From: Microvirga puerhi
Lineage (GTDB): Bacteria > Pseudomonadota > Alphaproteobacteria > Rhizobiales > Beijerinckiaceae
DNA length: 64,000 nt
Reading direction: 5' to 3'
Assembly (NCBI RefSeq): GCF_020089865.1
Contig: NZ_JAIRBM010000006.1
Span: forward strand, 1-64,000
The notes beneath the pieces were generated by a model, which saw nothing but the letters and a program-made list of their open reading frames with translations, made no database searches and was not told the DNA's origin. The translations under genes and the position numbers were made by a program. Every line of letters starts with the position of its first letter. Within the stretch, counting starts at the first letter, position 1. Positions 17,452 through 25,941 of the stretch are shown in pieces.

Positions 17452-17968
17452 CTTGATTCAACTCCACACGTCGCTGTTTCACGTGCCCCGCAGATCGCTC
17501 AGTTATCTGCCAGGCGCGATTTACCATCCTGCATGGAAGTTGACCTTTCCTTACCGCCAGCGAGGAAATCCCCGCGAAAGATTGCGGTGCGATATGTCAC
17601 TGGGGCAGCAATCTATCCACAGGCAGGGGTCATCAACCTTTCGTTTACCCAACCCGTTAACACTGGGTTCGTCGCAGCGGCGCGCCTTAGGGCTCGTCGC
17701 AAGACAAGGGCGTAAGATCCCGAGAAGAAAAGAGTTTCGACCGAAACGTACGGCTTCGAATGGCGAGTCAAGAACCATCTGGTAGCAGCTTCGAGCGACA
17801 GGAACCCATGCCTCAGTCGTTAAGAGCTTGCATGTCTGAATCAGGGTTTGTTAACCATTCTGAACTAGCGTTTCGAATCAGTTCAAGAGGGCATTCACCA
17901 CAGGCCCTGTGGCGAATGGGCAGCCATCGGCTCGTCAGCAACCCAAGGGCAAGGGCTGGGGAATAAAC
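17452..17968 (+). promoter_or_regulatory. ctrA upstream region with three GANTC methylation sites
   Basis: 517 bp without a gene. GATTC at 17455-17459, GAATC at 17838-17842 and GAATC at 17875-17879 match the CcrM target GANTC; the latter two lie within 130 bp of the ctrA start, as in the Caulobacter ctrA promoter region where methylation state times transcription. I found no CtrA box with fewer than two mismatches here, so autoregulation is not supported by this reading. Confidence 0.55.
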
Positions 17969-18670
17969 ATGCGCGTACTTCTCATTGAAGACGACAGCGC
18001 AACTGCGCAGAGCATCGAGCTGATGCTGAAATCCGAGAATTTCAACGTCTACGCGACGGATCTCGGCGAAGAGGGCGTCGACCTCGGCAAGCTCTACGAC
18101 TACGATATTATCCTTCTCGACCTGAACCTCCCCGACATGTCGGGCTACGAGGTGCTGCGCACGTTGCGGGTCGCGAAGGTCAAGACTCCGATCTTGATTC
18201 TGTCTGGCATGGCCGGCACGGACGACAAGGTGAAGGGTCTCGGCTTCGGTGCCGACGATTATCTCACGAAGCCGTTCCATAAGGACGAGCTCGTTGCCCG
18301 TATCCATGCCATCGTGCGCCGCTCCAAGGGACACGCTCAGTCCGTCATCACGACGGGCGATCTGGTCGTCAACCTCGACACCAAGACAGTCGAAGTCGGC
18401 GGCGCTCGCGTTCATCTGACCGGCAAGGAGTACCAGATGCTGGAACTCCTTTCCTTGCGGAAGGGCACTACCCTCACCAAGGAGATGTTCCTCAATCATC
18501 TCTATGGCGGAATGGACGAGCCGGAGCTGAAGATCATCGACGTCTTCATCTGCAAGCTCCGCAAGAAGCTCGCCAACGCATCTCAAGGCAAGAACTACAT
18601 CGAAACCGTTTGGGGGCGTGGCTATGTGCTGCGCGAGCCGAATGAATCGGACGAGCGCATCGCCGTTTGA
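17969..18670 (+). CDS. ctrA: Cell-cycle master response regulator CtrA
   Basis: 233 residues, OmpR family. The receiver domain (1-120) has the acidic pocket EDD (7-9), phospho-acceptor D51 in LLDLNLPD and the KPF lysine. The DNA-binding winged helix (about 130-230) contains [52 protein letters not shown], essentially the invariant CtrA sequence. I use the ATG at 17969 (MRVLLIEDD); an in-frame ATG 60 bp upstream would add residues unlike CtrA. The C-terminus lacks the AA proteolysis tag of Caulobacter and ends in RIAV. A strong terminator follows. chpT lies 700 bp downstream. Confidence 0.97.
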   Translation: MRVLLIEDDSATAQSIELMLKSENFNVYATDLGEEGVDLGKLYDYDIILLDLNLPDMSGYEVLRTLRVAKVKTPILILSGMAGTDDKVKGLGFGADDYLTKPFHKDELVARIHAIVRRSKGHAQSVITTGDLVVNLDTKTVEVGGARVHLTGKEYQMLELLSLRKGTTLTKEMFLNHLYGGMDEPELKIIDVFICKLRKKLANASQGKNYIETVWGRGYVLREPNESDERIAV

Positions 18671-18691
18671 ATGTGCTCTCCCGTTTCGCGC

Positions 18692-18719
18692 AAAAACCCG
18701 GCCAAAGGCCGGGTTTTTT
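18692..18719 (+). terminator. Intrinsic terminator of ctrA
   Basis: A CCCGGCC/GGCCGGG stem (18697-18703 and 18707-18713) with an AAA loop is preceded by five A and followed by six T. Confidence 0.92.
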
Positions 18720-18755
18720 GTTAATATGGGTGATCACGAGATGGGAGTAATCCTC

Positions 18756-19193
18756 ATGCGGTCGATGATCGTGTCCTGGCAATTTTGGGCTCTGCTGTCG
18801 GCGGCCTTCGCGGCGATGACGGCGATCTTCGCGAAGGTCGGCGTCGAGAACATCAATTCGGATTTCGCAACCTTTGTCCGCACCGTGGTGATCCTCCTGG
18901 TGCTGGCTGCCATCCTGACGGGCACGGCCCAGTGGCAACCCTGGGGATCTGTTTCTACCAGAACCTATGCGTTCCTGATTCTGTCCGGCCTCGCGACCGG
19001 CGCCTCGTGGCTCTGTTACTTTCGTGCTCTCAAACTCGGCGATGCTGCGCGCGTTGCACCGATCGACAAGTTGAGTGTCGTTCTGGTGGCCCTTTTCGGC
19101 GTCATGTTTCTCGGCGAGCGCTTGTCAGGATGGAACTGGACCGGTGTGGCCCTAATCGCAGGCGGAGCCGTGCTGGTTGCATACAGGGGATAA
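18756..19193 (+). CDS. EamA-family small transporter (single EamA domain)
   Basis: 145 residues, one EamA domain with about five hydrophobic helices: WQFWALLSAAFAAMTAIFAKVG, VVILLVLAAILTG, FLILSGLATGASWLCYFRAL, LSVVLVALFGVMFLGERL, GVALIAGGAVLVAY. The ATG at 18756 follows a GGGAGT site; the earlier ATGs at 18726 and 18741 would add polar residues before the first helix. Such half-size drug/metabolite transporters probably dimerise. Substrate unknown. Confidence 0.85.
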   Translation: MRSMIVSWQFWALLSAAFAAMTAIFAKVGVENINSDFATFVRTVVILLVLAAILTGTAQWQPWGSVSTRTYAFLILSGLATGASWLCYFRALKLGDAARVAPIDKLSVVLVALFGVMFLGERLSGWNWTGVALIAGGAVLVAYRG

Positions 19194-19362
19194 GGTCACA
19201 GACCATTTCATCCAATCGCGTTGCTCGTGAAGACGGCTCCTGTCCGAAATATTGGTTGCGCTCACTCGACAGACTGAAACGCGTGCGTCCCGGTTGCTGC
19301 GGTGAGGGACGCACACGCAAGAATACCGCGCGTAAGGAGCATTGCGCGGCTTCGCGAAAGCA

Positions 19363-20004
19363 TTATGCCAAAGTCGCACGCAAGGTGACTTCGTCGCCCT
19401 CGATGCTGAAGGACGTCGTCATTCCCGACGCGCGGGCAATCATACCGGCGTAATAGATCTGAATGCCGTGTGCATCGACGGTGCCGGTCTCCGACTCGCC
19501 CGCGAGAAGCGCCTCGGCATGTGCCGGAATCCGTGCGTTCAAACCCTTTGAGCGAATGATGAACTCGCATTTGTCCGCATCCCCCGAGACGCTGGTGGAA
19601 ATTGCTCCGCCGCGCGGGATGGCATTGATGGCGATCATGATGAGATTGAGCAGGAGCTTGACCCGGTTCTTCGGAAAGAGAAGCCGCGGGGCCGACCACG
19701 CGAACGAGATCTTGTCGTCCTGGAACAGGCCACGTGCGACGTGCTCTGCATCGCCGAGATCGATCGCGGCTCCGGCGGAGCCCGCGGCCCCGAAGGCAAG
19801 ACGCGCGAACTGAAGACGGGCCGATGCCTGCTTCGCGCTCTTCTCGATCAGCTCAAGAGCGAATTCCCGCATGGACTGATCGCTGTCATCCTCGAGAACC
19901 TCAAGGCCATTGACGATCGCCCCAACGGGGGAAATCACATCGTGGCAGACACGGGAACACAGGAGAGCAGCGAGATCGAGGGAGTCGAGGGAAATCGTGG
20001 CCAT
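19363..20004 (-). CDS. chpT: Histidine phosphotransferase ChpT
   Basis: 213 residues. The N-terminal DHp-like hairpin starts LDLAALLCSRVCHDVISPVGAIVNGLEVLEDD, with the phospho-accepting His at position 21 in the CHD motif. The C-terminal half resembles a degenerate HATPase fold (RVKLLLNLIMIAINAIPRGG) that does not keep the ATP-binding glycine boxes. In Caulobacter and Brucella ChpT relays phosphate from CckA to CtrA and CpdR. The ATG at 20004 is chosen; upstream open codons are low in complexity. It is convergent with the EamA gene and divergent from cysQ. Placing it 0.7 kb from ctrA groups donor and acceptor. Confidence 0.93.
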   Translation of the reverse strand: MATISLDSLDLAALLCSRVCHDVISPVGAIVNGLEVLEDDSDQSMREFALELIEKSAKQASARLQFARLAFGAAGSAGAAIDLGDAEHVARGLFQDDKISFAWSAPRLLFPKNRVKLLLNLIMIAINAIPRGGAISTSVSGDADKCEFIIRSKGLNARIPAHAEALLAGESETGTVDAHGIQIYYAGMIARASGMTTSFSIEGDEVTLRATLA

Positions 20005-20174
20005 GAGGGCTCCGGAACGACCGTCAATCGGTCTAATGCTTGCACAATCGGGTTCTGATCTGCCAAGCTTAAGGGAGAACAGGAAAGAGAACGTGAACCG
20101 GGATACCCGGCTGCGAGTTCTTTGAAAAGCGGGCAGAAAGGAGCCCACATGCTCAAGCCAAGCGGGCTGCGATC

Positions 20175-20996
20175 ATGATAATGCGCGACAGCGATATGAA
20201 TGCCGTCGCCCGCCGGCTTGCGACGATTGCCATCGAGGCGGGCCATGTCCTCCGGCGAATGGAGCGCGTTCAAAAGGACGCCACTCTCAAGAAGGACGGA
20301 ACGCCGACGACCCTCGCCGATCTGGCGGCGGAAGAGCTGATCATCGCGCATCTGAACGAGGCGTGGCCCGGCATTCCCGTCGTCGCCGAAGAGACCGCGA
20401 GCCAAGTCTCTCCCGACAGTTTCTTCTTTCTTGTCGATCCCTTGGATGGAACCGGCGATTTCATCCATGGAACGGGCGAGTACAGCGTCAACATCGCTCT
20501 GGTCCAAGGCAATAGGCCCGTCGCCGCCGTCGTGGCTGCGCCGGCCATGAGGAATATCTGGATCGCCGGAACACGAGCTGAGACCGGAGCCATGCCCGGC
20601 AAGCCGGATGATGAGATCATCTGGCATCCGATCGCAACGAGAGCTGCACCGGAACAGGGCCTAATCGCGCTCGTCAGCCGCCGGCATGGCGACAACGCCA
20701 CGGAGAAATGCCTCTCGACCCTGTCGATCGGCACCCGACGGACGGCCTCCTCCGCATTGAAATTCTGCCTCATCGCGTCGGGCGAAGCGGACGTCTACGT
20801 TCGATGCGGTCCGACGATGGAGTGGGATACCGCAGCCGGCGACCACATCCTGTCCTGCGCCGGAGGCAAGGTCATCGGCGCGGGCGGCACGCATCTGACG
20901 TATGGACACAGGGACCGAGACTATCGCAATGGACCTTTTGCTGCGTTGGGGGATCCCGCCCTCGCCCCGCGTCTCGCATTGCCGGTCACCTGCTAG
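20175..20996 (+). CDS. cysQ: 3'(2'),5'-bisphosphate nucleotidase CysQ
   Basis: 273 residues of the inositol monophosphatase fold. The metal-binding motifs are VVAEET (about 73) and FLVDPLDGTGDFIHG (about 89-103), with the C-terminal EWDTAAGDHILSCAGG. The KKDGTPTTLADLAAEE segment and overall length match CysQ, which clears PAP/PAPS-derived 3'-phosphoadenosine phosphate during sulfate assimilation. A start at 20181 or 20196 is possible. Confidence 0.88.
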   Translation: MIMRDSDMNAVARRLATIAIEAGHVLRRMERVQKDATLKKDGTPTTLADLAAEELIIAHLNEAWPGIPVVAEETASQVSPDSFFFLVDPLDGTGDFIHGTGEYSVNIALVQGNRPVAAVVAAPAMRNIWIAGTRAETGAMPGKPDDEIIWHPIATRAAPEQGLIALVSRRHGDNATEKCLSTLSIGTRRTASSALKFCLIASGEADVYVRCGPTMEWDTAAGDHILSCAGGKVIGAGGTHLTYGHRDRDYRNGPFAALGDPALAPRLALPVTC

Positions 20997-21208
20997 ACCG
21001 CACTTCCAAAAAGCCACGAAAATTCCCGTTCGCCTCTCAGCGCCGACCCATGCATGGTGACGTAGAGAGATTGTTAGGGTTGATGGCTTTAAAAATGTGC
21101 CACCGCCTGTGTTCAAGGCGGCCCTGCCCGAGCGGTAGCCGGCTCAGGGTCGGTTTGTCCACTTTCCGCCGGGCCGTCGGACCGGCATCTCATGCGAGGA
21201 GATTGCTC

Positions 21209-21811
21209 ATGGGCTCGCGATACCGCTTCCTGGCAGCCGCCGCCTTGGCCGCCTTTGTTGGACTGTCCTCAACGGGTGTCTCCGCGCAGCAGGTGGCCCG
21301 TACCAGCTATCCTGCCCCCAACGCACCGGACTCCTATAATTCGAACGATCTGGTCCAATCCGGGCATCAGTTCTTTGGATCGGCGTCCCGTGGGCTCGCC
21401 CTCGCGGTCGAGGAAGCCGTTCGGCGCTGGGGTGAACCGAACGGATATATCCTCGGGCAGGAGGCCTCTGGCGCCTTTTTCGGCGGATTGCGCTACGGCG
21501 AAGGCAAGCTCTTTACCCGTAATGCGGGCGAGCGGCGCGTATTTTGGCAGGGTCCGACCCTCGGATTCGACGTCGGTGGCGACGGAGCCCGCACGATGAT
21601 GCTGGTCTACAACCTGCCAGCCATGAATGCCCTGTATAAGCGCTTTGTCGGCATTAACGGCTCCGCCTATCTTGTCGGCGGGTTCGGGATCTCGGCGGCC
21701 GCGGCGGACGAGATGGTGGTCGTACCGATCCGCACCGGCGTAGGCGCTCGCCTCGGTGTCAACATGGGATATCTGAAGTTCACCCCAGAGCCGACCTGGA
21801 ATCCCTTCTAA
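21209..21811 (+). CDS. eipA: EipA-like envelope protein (DUF1134)
   Basis: 200 residues. A Sec signal peptide (YRFLAAAALAAFVGLSSTGVSAQQ) precedes a compact DUF1134 domain with SRGLALAVEEAVRRWGEPNGYILGQEASGAFFGGLRYGEG and a C-terminal RTGVGARLGVNMGYLKFT. In Brucella the DUF1134 protein EipA is periplasmic and needed for envelope integrity. The ATG at 21209 follows a GAGGAG site at the right distance. No neighbour suggests an operon. Confidence 0.85.
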   Translation: MGSRYRFLAAAALAAFVGLSSTGVSAQQVARTSYPAPNAPDSYNSNDLVQSGHQFFGSASRGLALAVEEAVRRWGEPNGYILGQEASGAFFGGLRYGEGKLFTRNAGERRVFWQGPTLGFDVGGDGARTMMLVYNLPAMNALYKRFVGINGSAYLVGGFGISAAAADEMVVVPIRTGVGARLGVNMGYLKFTPEPTWNPF

Positions 21812-21922
21812 GCTGCGCTACAAAGGCCTGTCCGGGGCTTTCTCAAAGCCCTGGAAAGCAGCGCGGGCACAAGACAAGGTGCTTGAGCGTTTCCGGTCAG
21901 GCATCTTGGAGATCGAGTCCGC

Positions 21923-22939
21923 GTGGTCGAAACTATCATGATTTTCGCACTGGGGTTCCTAGCGGCAACCCTGATTGCGCTCCTTATCATCCCGGCGATC
22001 AACAGCCGTGCCGAGCGCCTGGCGCGCCGGCGCGTCGAAGCTTTGTTTCCCATGTCCATCGAGGAGCTGTCCGCCGAGAAGGACCATCTGCGGGCGGAAT
22101 TCGCCATTTTGCAGCGGAAGCTCGAGCGTAAGGCCGAGGAGGCGCAGGCCGTCAAGCACCAGAGCATGGAAGAGCTCGGCCGCCGCGCGGTTCGCATCCA
22201 GGAGCTTGAGGAGACCCTTGCCGCCCGGGATGGCATCATCACGTCCCGCGAGACCGAACTCAAGGCGACGCAAGAGAAGCAGACCTCGACGGAAGAAGAA
22301 CTATCCAAGACCCGCACCTCTCTTTCCAGTGCACGAGAGACGCTGGCGGCACTCGAAAACGCCCATCGTGCCACCCTGGACGAACTCTCTAATCTCCGTC
22401 GGGAACTGGATGCCAGACAGGCGGAGCTGACCAGAACCAAAGCGGCCCTCCAACGCGCTGAGGAGAAGACCGCCGAGCGGAATGCCGCATACGACGATGC
22501 CGATGCGCGCCTGACCGCAGCTCTCAGCGAGCTCGACGTCAAGCGGATCACGATCTCGGATCTTGAGACAAGGCTGATGACCCAGACGGCCCGCGGCAAC
22601 GATTTCGAGCGGGCCCTGAACGAGCGTCACAGCGAGCTCTCGGGCGAGCGCAAGCGGCTCGCCGAGCTTGCGACAAATCTCACGGCTGAGCAGGAACGTG
22701 GATTGATCCTGGAGCAGCATATTCGTGAGCTCGAGGCCGAGCGGGATGAGAAGCTCGCGGAGATCGAAGCTTTGACCGTAGCCAGCGCCGATGCCCTTAA
22801 GGCGCAGGAAGCGCCTAACTCAGAGATTGCGCTTCAGAACGAAGAGCTTCGTCGTAAAATCGAGGAGCTGGCAGACCAAATCGTCAAGAATGGGAAAAGC
22901 CAGCCCGCCAAGGCCAATCGGCGCAGACGGACCGGCTGA
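21923..22939 (+). CDS. Membrane-anchored coiled-coil protein
   Basis: 338 residues. One N-terminal membrane helix (MIFALGFLAATLIALLIIPAI) is followed by about 290 residues of nearly unbroken coiled coil rich in E, L, R and A, ending in a basic tail (KANRRRRTG). A GTG at 21923 with TTGGAGAT upstream is taken as the start; an ATG at 21938 is possible. The topology suggests a cytoplasmic rod tethered to the inner membrane. It resembles membrane-anchored coiled-coil proteins of Hyphomicrobiales with no assigned function. Confidence 0.8.
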   Translation: MVETIMIFALGFLAATLIALLIIPAINSRAERLARRRVEALFPMSIEELSAEKDHLRAEFAILQRKLERKAEEAQAVKHQSMEELGRRAVRIQELEETLAARDGIITSRETELKATQEKQTSTEEELSKTRTSLSSARETLAALENAHRATLDELSNLRRELDARQAELTRTKAALQRAEEKTAERNAAYDDADARLTAALSELDVKRITISDLETRLMTQTARGNDFERALNERHSELSGERKRLAELATNLTAEQERGLILEQHIRELEAERDEKLAEIEALTVASADALKAQEAPNSEIALQNEELRRKIEELADQIVKNGKSQPAKANRRRRTG

Positions 22940-22944
22940 GTACG

Positions 22945-23268
22945 TTATTTGGGTTCGACACTCTGATTACCGCCGGGGCTGCCCGGAGGTGGGATGACCC
23001 GTGTCGTCCCGGGATCTGGGACCGGCGCTGGAACCCGCATATCCGGTGTTGCCGTAGGCGGCGGCTTGATCACGCCATCGCTCTTCTCAAGTTTGTCGCT
23101 CAGGGTGCCCGTCGATCCGGTTTCCGAAGGATCCTTCGGCTTTACCTTCTCGGCTGGCATCTGATCCGGGGCCGGCATGTTCGGCGCTTGAGGTGGCTTG
23201 GGCGTCTGCGCCAAAGCTCCTGTAATCCCGCCGACCGCAAGGACGACGAGAGCAAGTAATCGCTTCAT
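22945..23268 (-). CDS. Small secreted proline-rich protein
   Basis: 107 residues. A signal peptide (MKRLLALVVLAVGGITGALAQ) precedes a mature part that is rich in P, K, D and T and likely unstructured, with no cysteine. The function is unknown. It is convergent with the coiled-coil gene (gap 5 bp). A perfect EcfG-type promoter lies 23-47 bp upstream of its start, so it is probably a general-stress gene. Confidence 0.7.
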   Translation of the reverse strand: MKRLLALVVLAVGGITGALAQTPKPPQAPNMPAPDQMPAEKVKPKDPSETGSTGTLSDKLEKSDGVIKPPPTATPDMRVPAPVPDPGTTRVIPPPGSPGGNQSVEPK

Positions 23269-23290
23269 GTGTCCGCTCCTTTCAAGGGGG

Positions 23291-23315
23291 AACGGACCTT
23301 TTACGGAGAGGTTCC
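23291..23315 (-). promoter_or_regulatory. EcfG-type promoter of the secreted proline-rich protein gene
   Basis: Read on the minus strand: GGAAC (23315-23311), 16 bp, CGTT (23294-23291). This matches the EcfG sigma-factor consensus GGAAC-N16/17-CGTT exactly. It lies just after the end of the aminotransferase gene. Confidence 0.75.
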
Positions 23316-23322
23316 GGAAGAG

Positions 23323-24186
23323 TTATTCTGCTGCAATAGCTGGCTCACGGGCCATCTGGAGATACAATTCCTGCAATCTCCGCGTTATCGGCCCCGGCTT
23401 GCCGTCGCCGATCGGCCGGCCGTCGATGGAGACGATAGGCACCACGAAATTCGAGGCACTGGTCAGAAAAGCCTCTGCGGCGCCATAGGCCTCCTCAACC
23501 GTGAAGAGGCGCTCTTCCAGGGTGACGCCGTCTTCCTTCGACAAGCGTAGCAGGGACTGCCGGGTAATACCGGGCAGGATCGCGTGGGACAGGGGTCGTA
23601 CGACGATGCTGCCGGCCTTGGTGACGATGAAGCCGCTGGAGGACCCACCTTCAGTCACGTAGCCATTTTCCACCATCCAGGCCTCTTGCGCTCCGGCCTC
23701 CTTGGCCGCCTGCTTGGCCAAAACTTGCGCCAGAAGGGCGATCGACTTGATGTCCCGCCGCTCCCAACGCTGATCAGGGACGGTGATGACGGAAATCCCG
23801 TTCTTCGCCGCCGGGGCGTTTGCAATGGATTTGGTCTGCGTGAACATCATCACGGTCGGCTTCCCCTCCTGGGGGAAGAAGAAGTCACGCTCGGCAACGC
23901 CGCGGGTCACCTGCAAATACACGAAACCTTCGGTCATGCCGTTCCGCCGGACGAGTTCCTGCTCCAGGCGGGTCCACTCGTTCCGGGAATAAGGGTTGTC
24001 GATCCGGATCTCCCGCAAAGACCGCTCAAGCCGCTCCAAATGGGCCTCGTTGTCGATCAGCCTTCCATCGAGCACACCGACCCCCTCGTAGACGCCGTCG
24101 GCAAACAGGAAGCCTCGATCCATGATCGGAACCTTGGCCTCTTCCGGGGGCAGAAACGAACCATTCAGAAAGACGATGCGCGACAT
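23323..24186 (-). CDS. dat: D-amino acid aminotransferase (class IV PLP enzyme)
   Basis: 287 residues. The catalytic lysine is K147 in RRDIKSIALLAQVLAKQ. Class IV motifs are present: DRGFLFADGVYEGVG, YLQVTRGVAERDF, EAWMVENGYVTEGGSSSGF and LSHAILPGITRQSLL. The RGVAxRDF and GxVTEGxSSN-type patterns fit D-alanine transaminase, which interconverts D-Ala and other D-amino acids with 2-oxoacids. The start is the ATG at 24186, with GAGG before it. A branched-chain aminotransferase is less likely because of length and the RGVAERDF loop. Confidence 0.85.
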   Translation of the reverse strand: MSRIVFLNGSFLPPEEAKVPIMDRGFLFADGVYEGVGVLDGRLIDNEAHLERLERSLREIRIDNPYSRNEWTRLEQELVRRNGMTEGFVYLQVTRGVAERDFFFPQEGKPTVMMFTQTKSIANAPAAKNGISVITVPDQRWERRDIKSIALLAQVLAKQAAKEAGAQEAWMVENGYVTEGGSSSGFIVTKAGSIVVRPLSHAILPGITRQSLLRLSKEDGVTLEERLFTVEEAYGAAEAFLTSASNFVVPIVSIDGRPIGDGKPGPITRRLQELYLQMAREPAIAAE

Positions 24187-24302
24187 GGAAAACCTCGACA
24201 GCACGGAACCGACCGCCTCTGGTCCGCCCAGGCAAACAGCCTAGATTGATGATGAAGACCTGCCTGAGGCATCGGGCGACCTAAGCGATAGGTACTCAGA
24301 AT

Positions 24303-24920
24303 ATGAAGTGGACGCCACACCTCATTTCCGCATTCCTCCCCCTCTTCCTGGCCATGCCTGCGGGCAATGCCAGTGCAGGACAGGGTGCGCAATCCTGGTT
24401 CCTGGAGCAGGGCTACGTCCCACCCGAGAAGGGCCAAATCATCGCCTGTCATGGGTATGGATGCGCCAGACGGACTGCCGTGCCGGTCGATGCCACGCTG
24501 ATCCATCGCGCAAGCGCAATCTTGAAGTCGGCGAAGACATCGCCGGAAACGGAGCGAAGGGCCCTCGGCGAGGTCGTGAAACTCTACACATCCTATCTGG
24601 CAACCCAGTTCGGCAGCCCCCCGGACACACCGAAATCTCCGCCGTCGAAGGCGGGGGTAAGCGGACAGATGGATTGCGTGGACGAGACCGCCAATACGAC
24701 GAGCCTGCTATTGATCCTGCAGGATAACGGATTGCTGGCTTTTCATGAGGTTGAAAGACCGCAATCACGAGGTCTTTTTCTGGATGGGCGCTATCCGCAC
24801 ACGACAGCAATCATCTCGGAAAAGGCAAATCATAGAAAATGGGCGGTGGATCCGTGGGCGAAAGCGCCAGGAGAAAGGCCGGATATCCTGCCGCTCTCAC
24901 AATGGCGGCAGGATTCCTGA
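24303..24920 (+). CDS. Exported hypothetical protein with conserved cysteines
   Basis: 205 residues. A signal peptide (HLISAFLPLFLAMPAGNASAG) precedes a mature region with a CHGYGCARR pair (about 49-56) and a MDCVDETANTTSLLLIL segment (about 120), so two or three cysteines could form a disulfide in the periplasm. The C-terminal HRKWAVDPWAKAPGERPDILPLSQW is conserved-looking. I recognise the type as an uncharacterised alphaproteobacterial family but cannot assign function. Convergent with the SWIB gene. Confidence 0.7.
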   Translation: MKWTPHLISAFLPLFLAMPAGNASAGQGAQSWFLEQGYVPPEKGQIIACHGYGCARRTAVPVDATLIHRASAILKSAKTSPETERRALGEVVKLYTSYLATQFGSPPDTPKSPPSKAGVSGQMDCVDETANTTSLLLILQDNGLLAFHEVERPQSRGLFLDGRYPHTTAIISEKANHRKWAVDPWAKAPGERPDILPLSQWRQDS

Positions 24921-24934
24921 GCTGTCACAGCGAA

Positions 24935-25246
24935 TTACTTCAGGTGCTGTGCGATGTGCTTGTTCATCTCGAACATCGTGACTTTATTCTTGCCGAAGAT
25001 CGGCTGAAGCTTGTCGTCCGCCAGAATCTCGCGCTTGTTCTCGGGATTCTGCAGGTTGTTCTTCTTGATGTAGTCCCACATCTTGCTCACGACCTCGCCG
25101 CGGGGCAGCGGGTTGGAGCCGACGACCGCCGCCAATTCCTTGGAGGGCTGCAGGGGCTGCTGAAGCGCATTGGGCTTGGATCCCGCCGCCTTTTTGGCTG
25201 CAGGCTTCTTCGCACCGGCTTTTCCGTCTGTCGTCTTGGTCGGCAT
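24935..25246 (-). CDS. SWIB/MDM2-domain protein
   Basis: 103 residues. A lysine/alanine-rich tail (1-27, KPAAKKAAGSKPN) precedes a complete SWIB fold: LAAVVGSNPLPRGEVVSKMWDYIKKNNLQNPENKREILADDKLQPIFGKNKVTMFEMNKHIAQHL. The SWIB domain is best known from eukaryotic SWI/SNF complexes and chlamydial topoisomerase; stand-alone bacterial versions with basic tails are thought to be DNA-associated. The ATG at 25246 has a near-perfect GGAGGA site. Confidence 0.9.
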   Translation of the reverse strand: MPTKTTDGKAGAKKPAAKKAAGSKPNALQQPLQPSKELAAVVGSNPLPRGEVVSKMWDYIKKNNLQNPENKREILADDKLQPIFGKNKVTMFEMNKHIAQHLK

Positions 25247-25406
25247 GGATTCCTCCAAAAGAGTAGGTAAGGACAACCCTTCGCAGCCATGAAAGGGTCT
25301 GTAAAGTGTCCATTGGCCGGAAATGAAACGGCTTACCGGTCAGACGGCCAATGGGCGCAAAGCTTATGTTTCGTCCGGGCAGTCAGCAAGACCGTTTTGG
25401 GAGCGA

Positions 25407-25859
25407 TTAACCTGTTTTCGGGAATGGCACGACATTTGTCGCCAATTCTTTGGAAACATTCGACTTTCCGCCGTGATTGCGAATTCTTTTCGTGCGCTCG
25501 GCCGCGGAAATCACATGGGAAACGATGGCATCGTTAGGGCATGGTTTCGCCAGGAAAGCTGCGCCCGGCGGAAGGTCGCCGCGGGAAGGCCATTGACGCC
25601 CCGACATGATCAGGATCTCGGTCTCCTGCCACCTGCCATGAACTTGCCAAGCGAGGTCGAAGCCATTGCACCCAAAGGGAATATCGACATCTGTCAGAAA
25701 GACATCGACGGGTAGCCCAGCCTCAAGAATCGTCAGAGCTTCCATAGAATTGGCGGCCTCGACCACCTTGAAGCCTGCATCTTCCAGCAAATCTGAAATG
25801 AAAAGGCGGATGAGGGGCTCGTCCTCGACCAAAAGAACTGTGGACTGATCCTCGATCAT
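25407..25859 (-). CDS. Single-domain response regulator
   Basis: 150 residues. A CheY-type receiver has acidic pocket VEDE, phospho-acceptor Asp in DVFLTDVDIPF (about residue 56), the alcohol residue in IMSGRQ and lysine in LAKP. The C-terminal 30 residues are not a recognised output domain. The shape of the D-containing loop resembles stress-related receivers of Hyphomicrobiales. A perfect EcfG-type promoter precedes it. Confidence 0.85.
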   Translation of the reverse strand: MIEDQSTVLLVEDEPLIRLFISDLLEDAGFKVVEAANSMEALTILEAGLPVDVFLTDVDIPFGCNGFDLAWQVHGRWQETEILIMSGRQWPSRGDLPPGAAFLAKPCPNDAIVSHVISAAERTKRIRNHGGKSNVSKELATNVVPFPKTG

Positions 25860-25888
25860 TTACCGAAACTCGCGACTCGACGCTCCTC

Positions 25889-25913
25889 AACGCGTGAAAA
25901 GGAAACTAGTTCC
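25889..25913 (-). promoter_or_regulatory. EcfG-type promoter of single-domain response regulator
   Basis: Minus-strand GGAAC (25913-25909), 16 bp, CGTT (25892-25889): an exact match, 30 bp from the start of the response regulator gene. Confidence 0.78.
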
Positions 25914-25941
25914 GTAAGAGCCGCCTCCTTGGAATCTCTGT

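Noticed and set aside
17646..17671. CtrA box at the ctrA upstream TTAA
   Set aside because: The partner half-site has two or more mismatches on either side.
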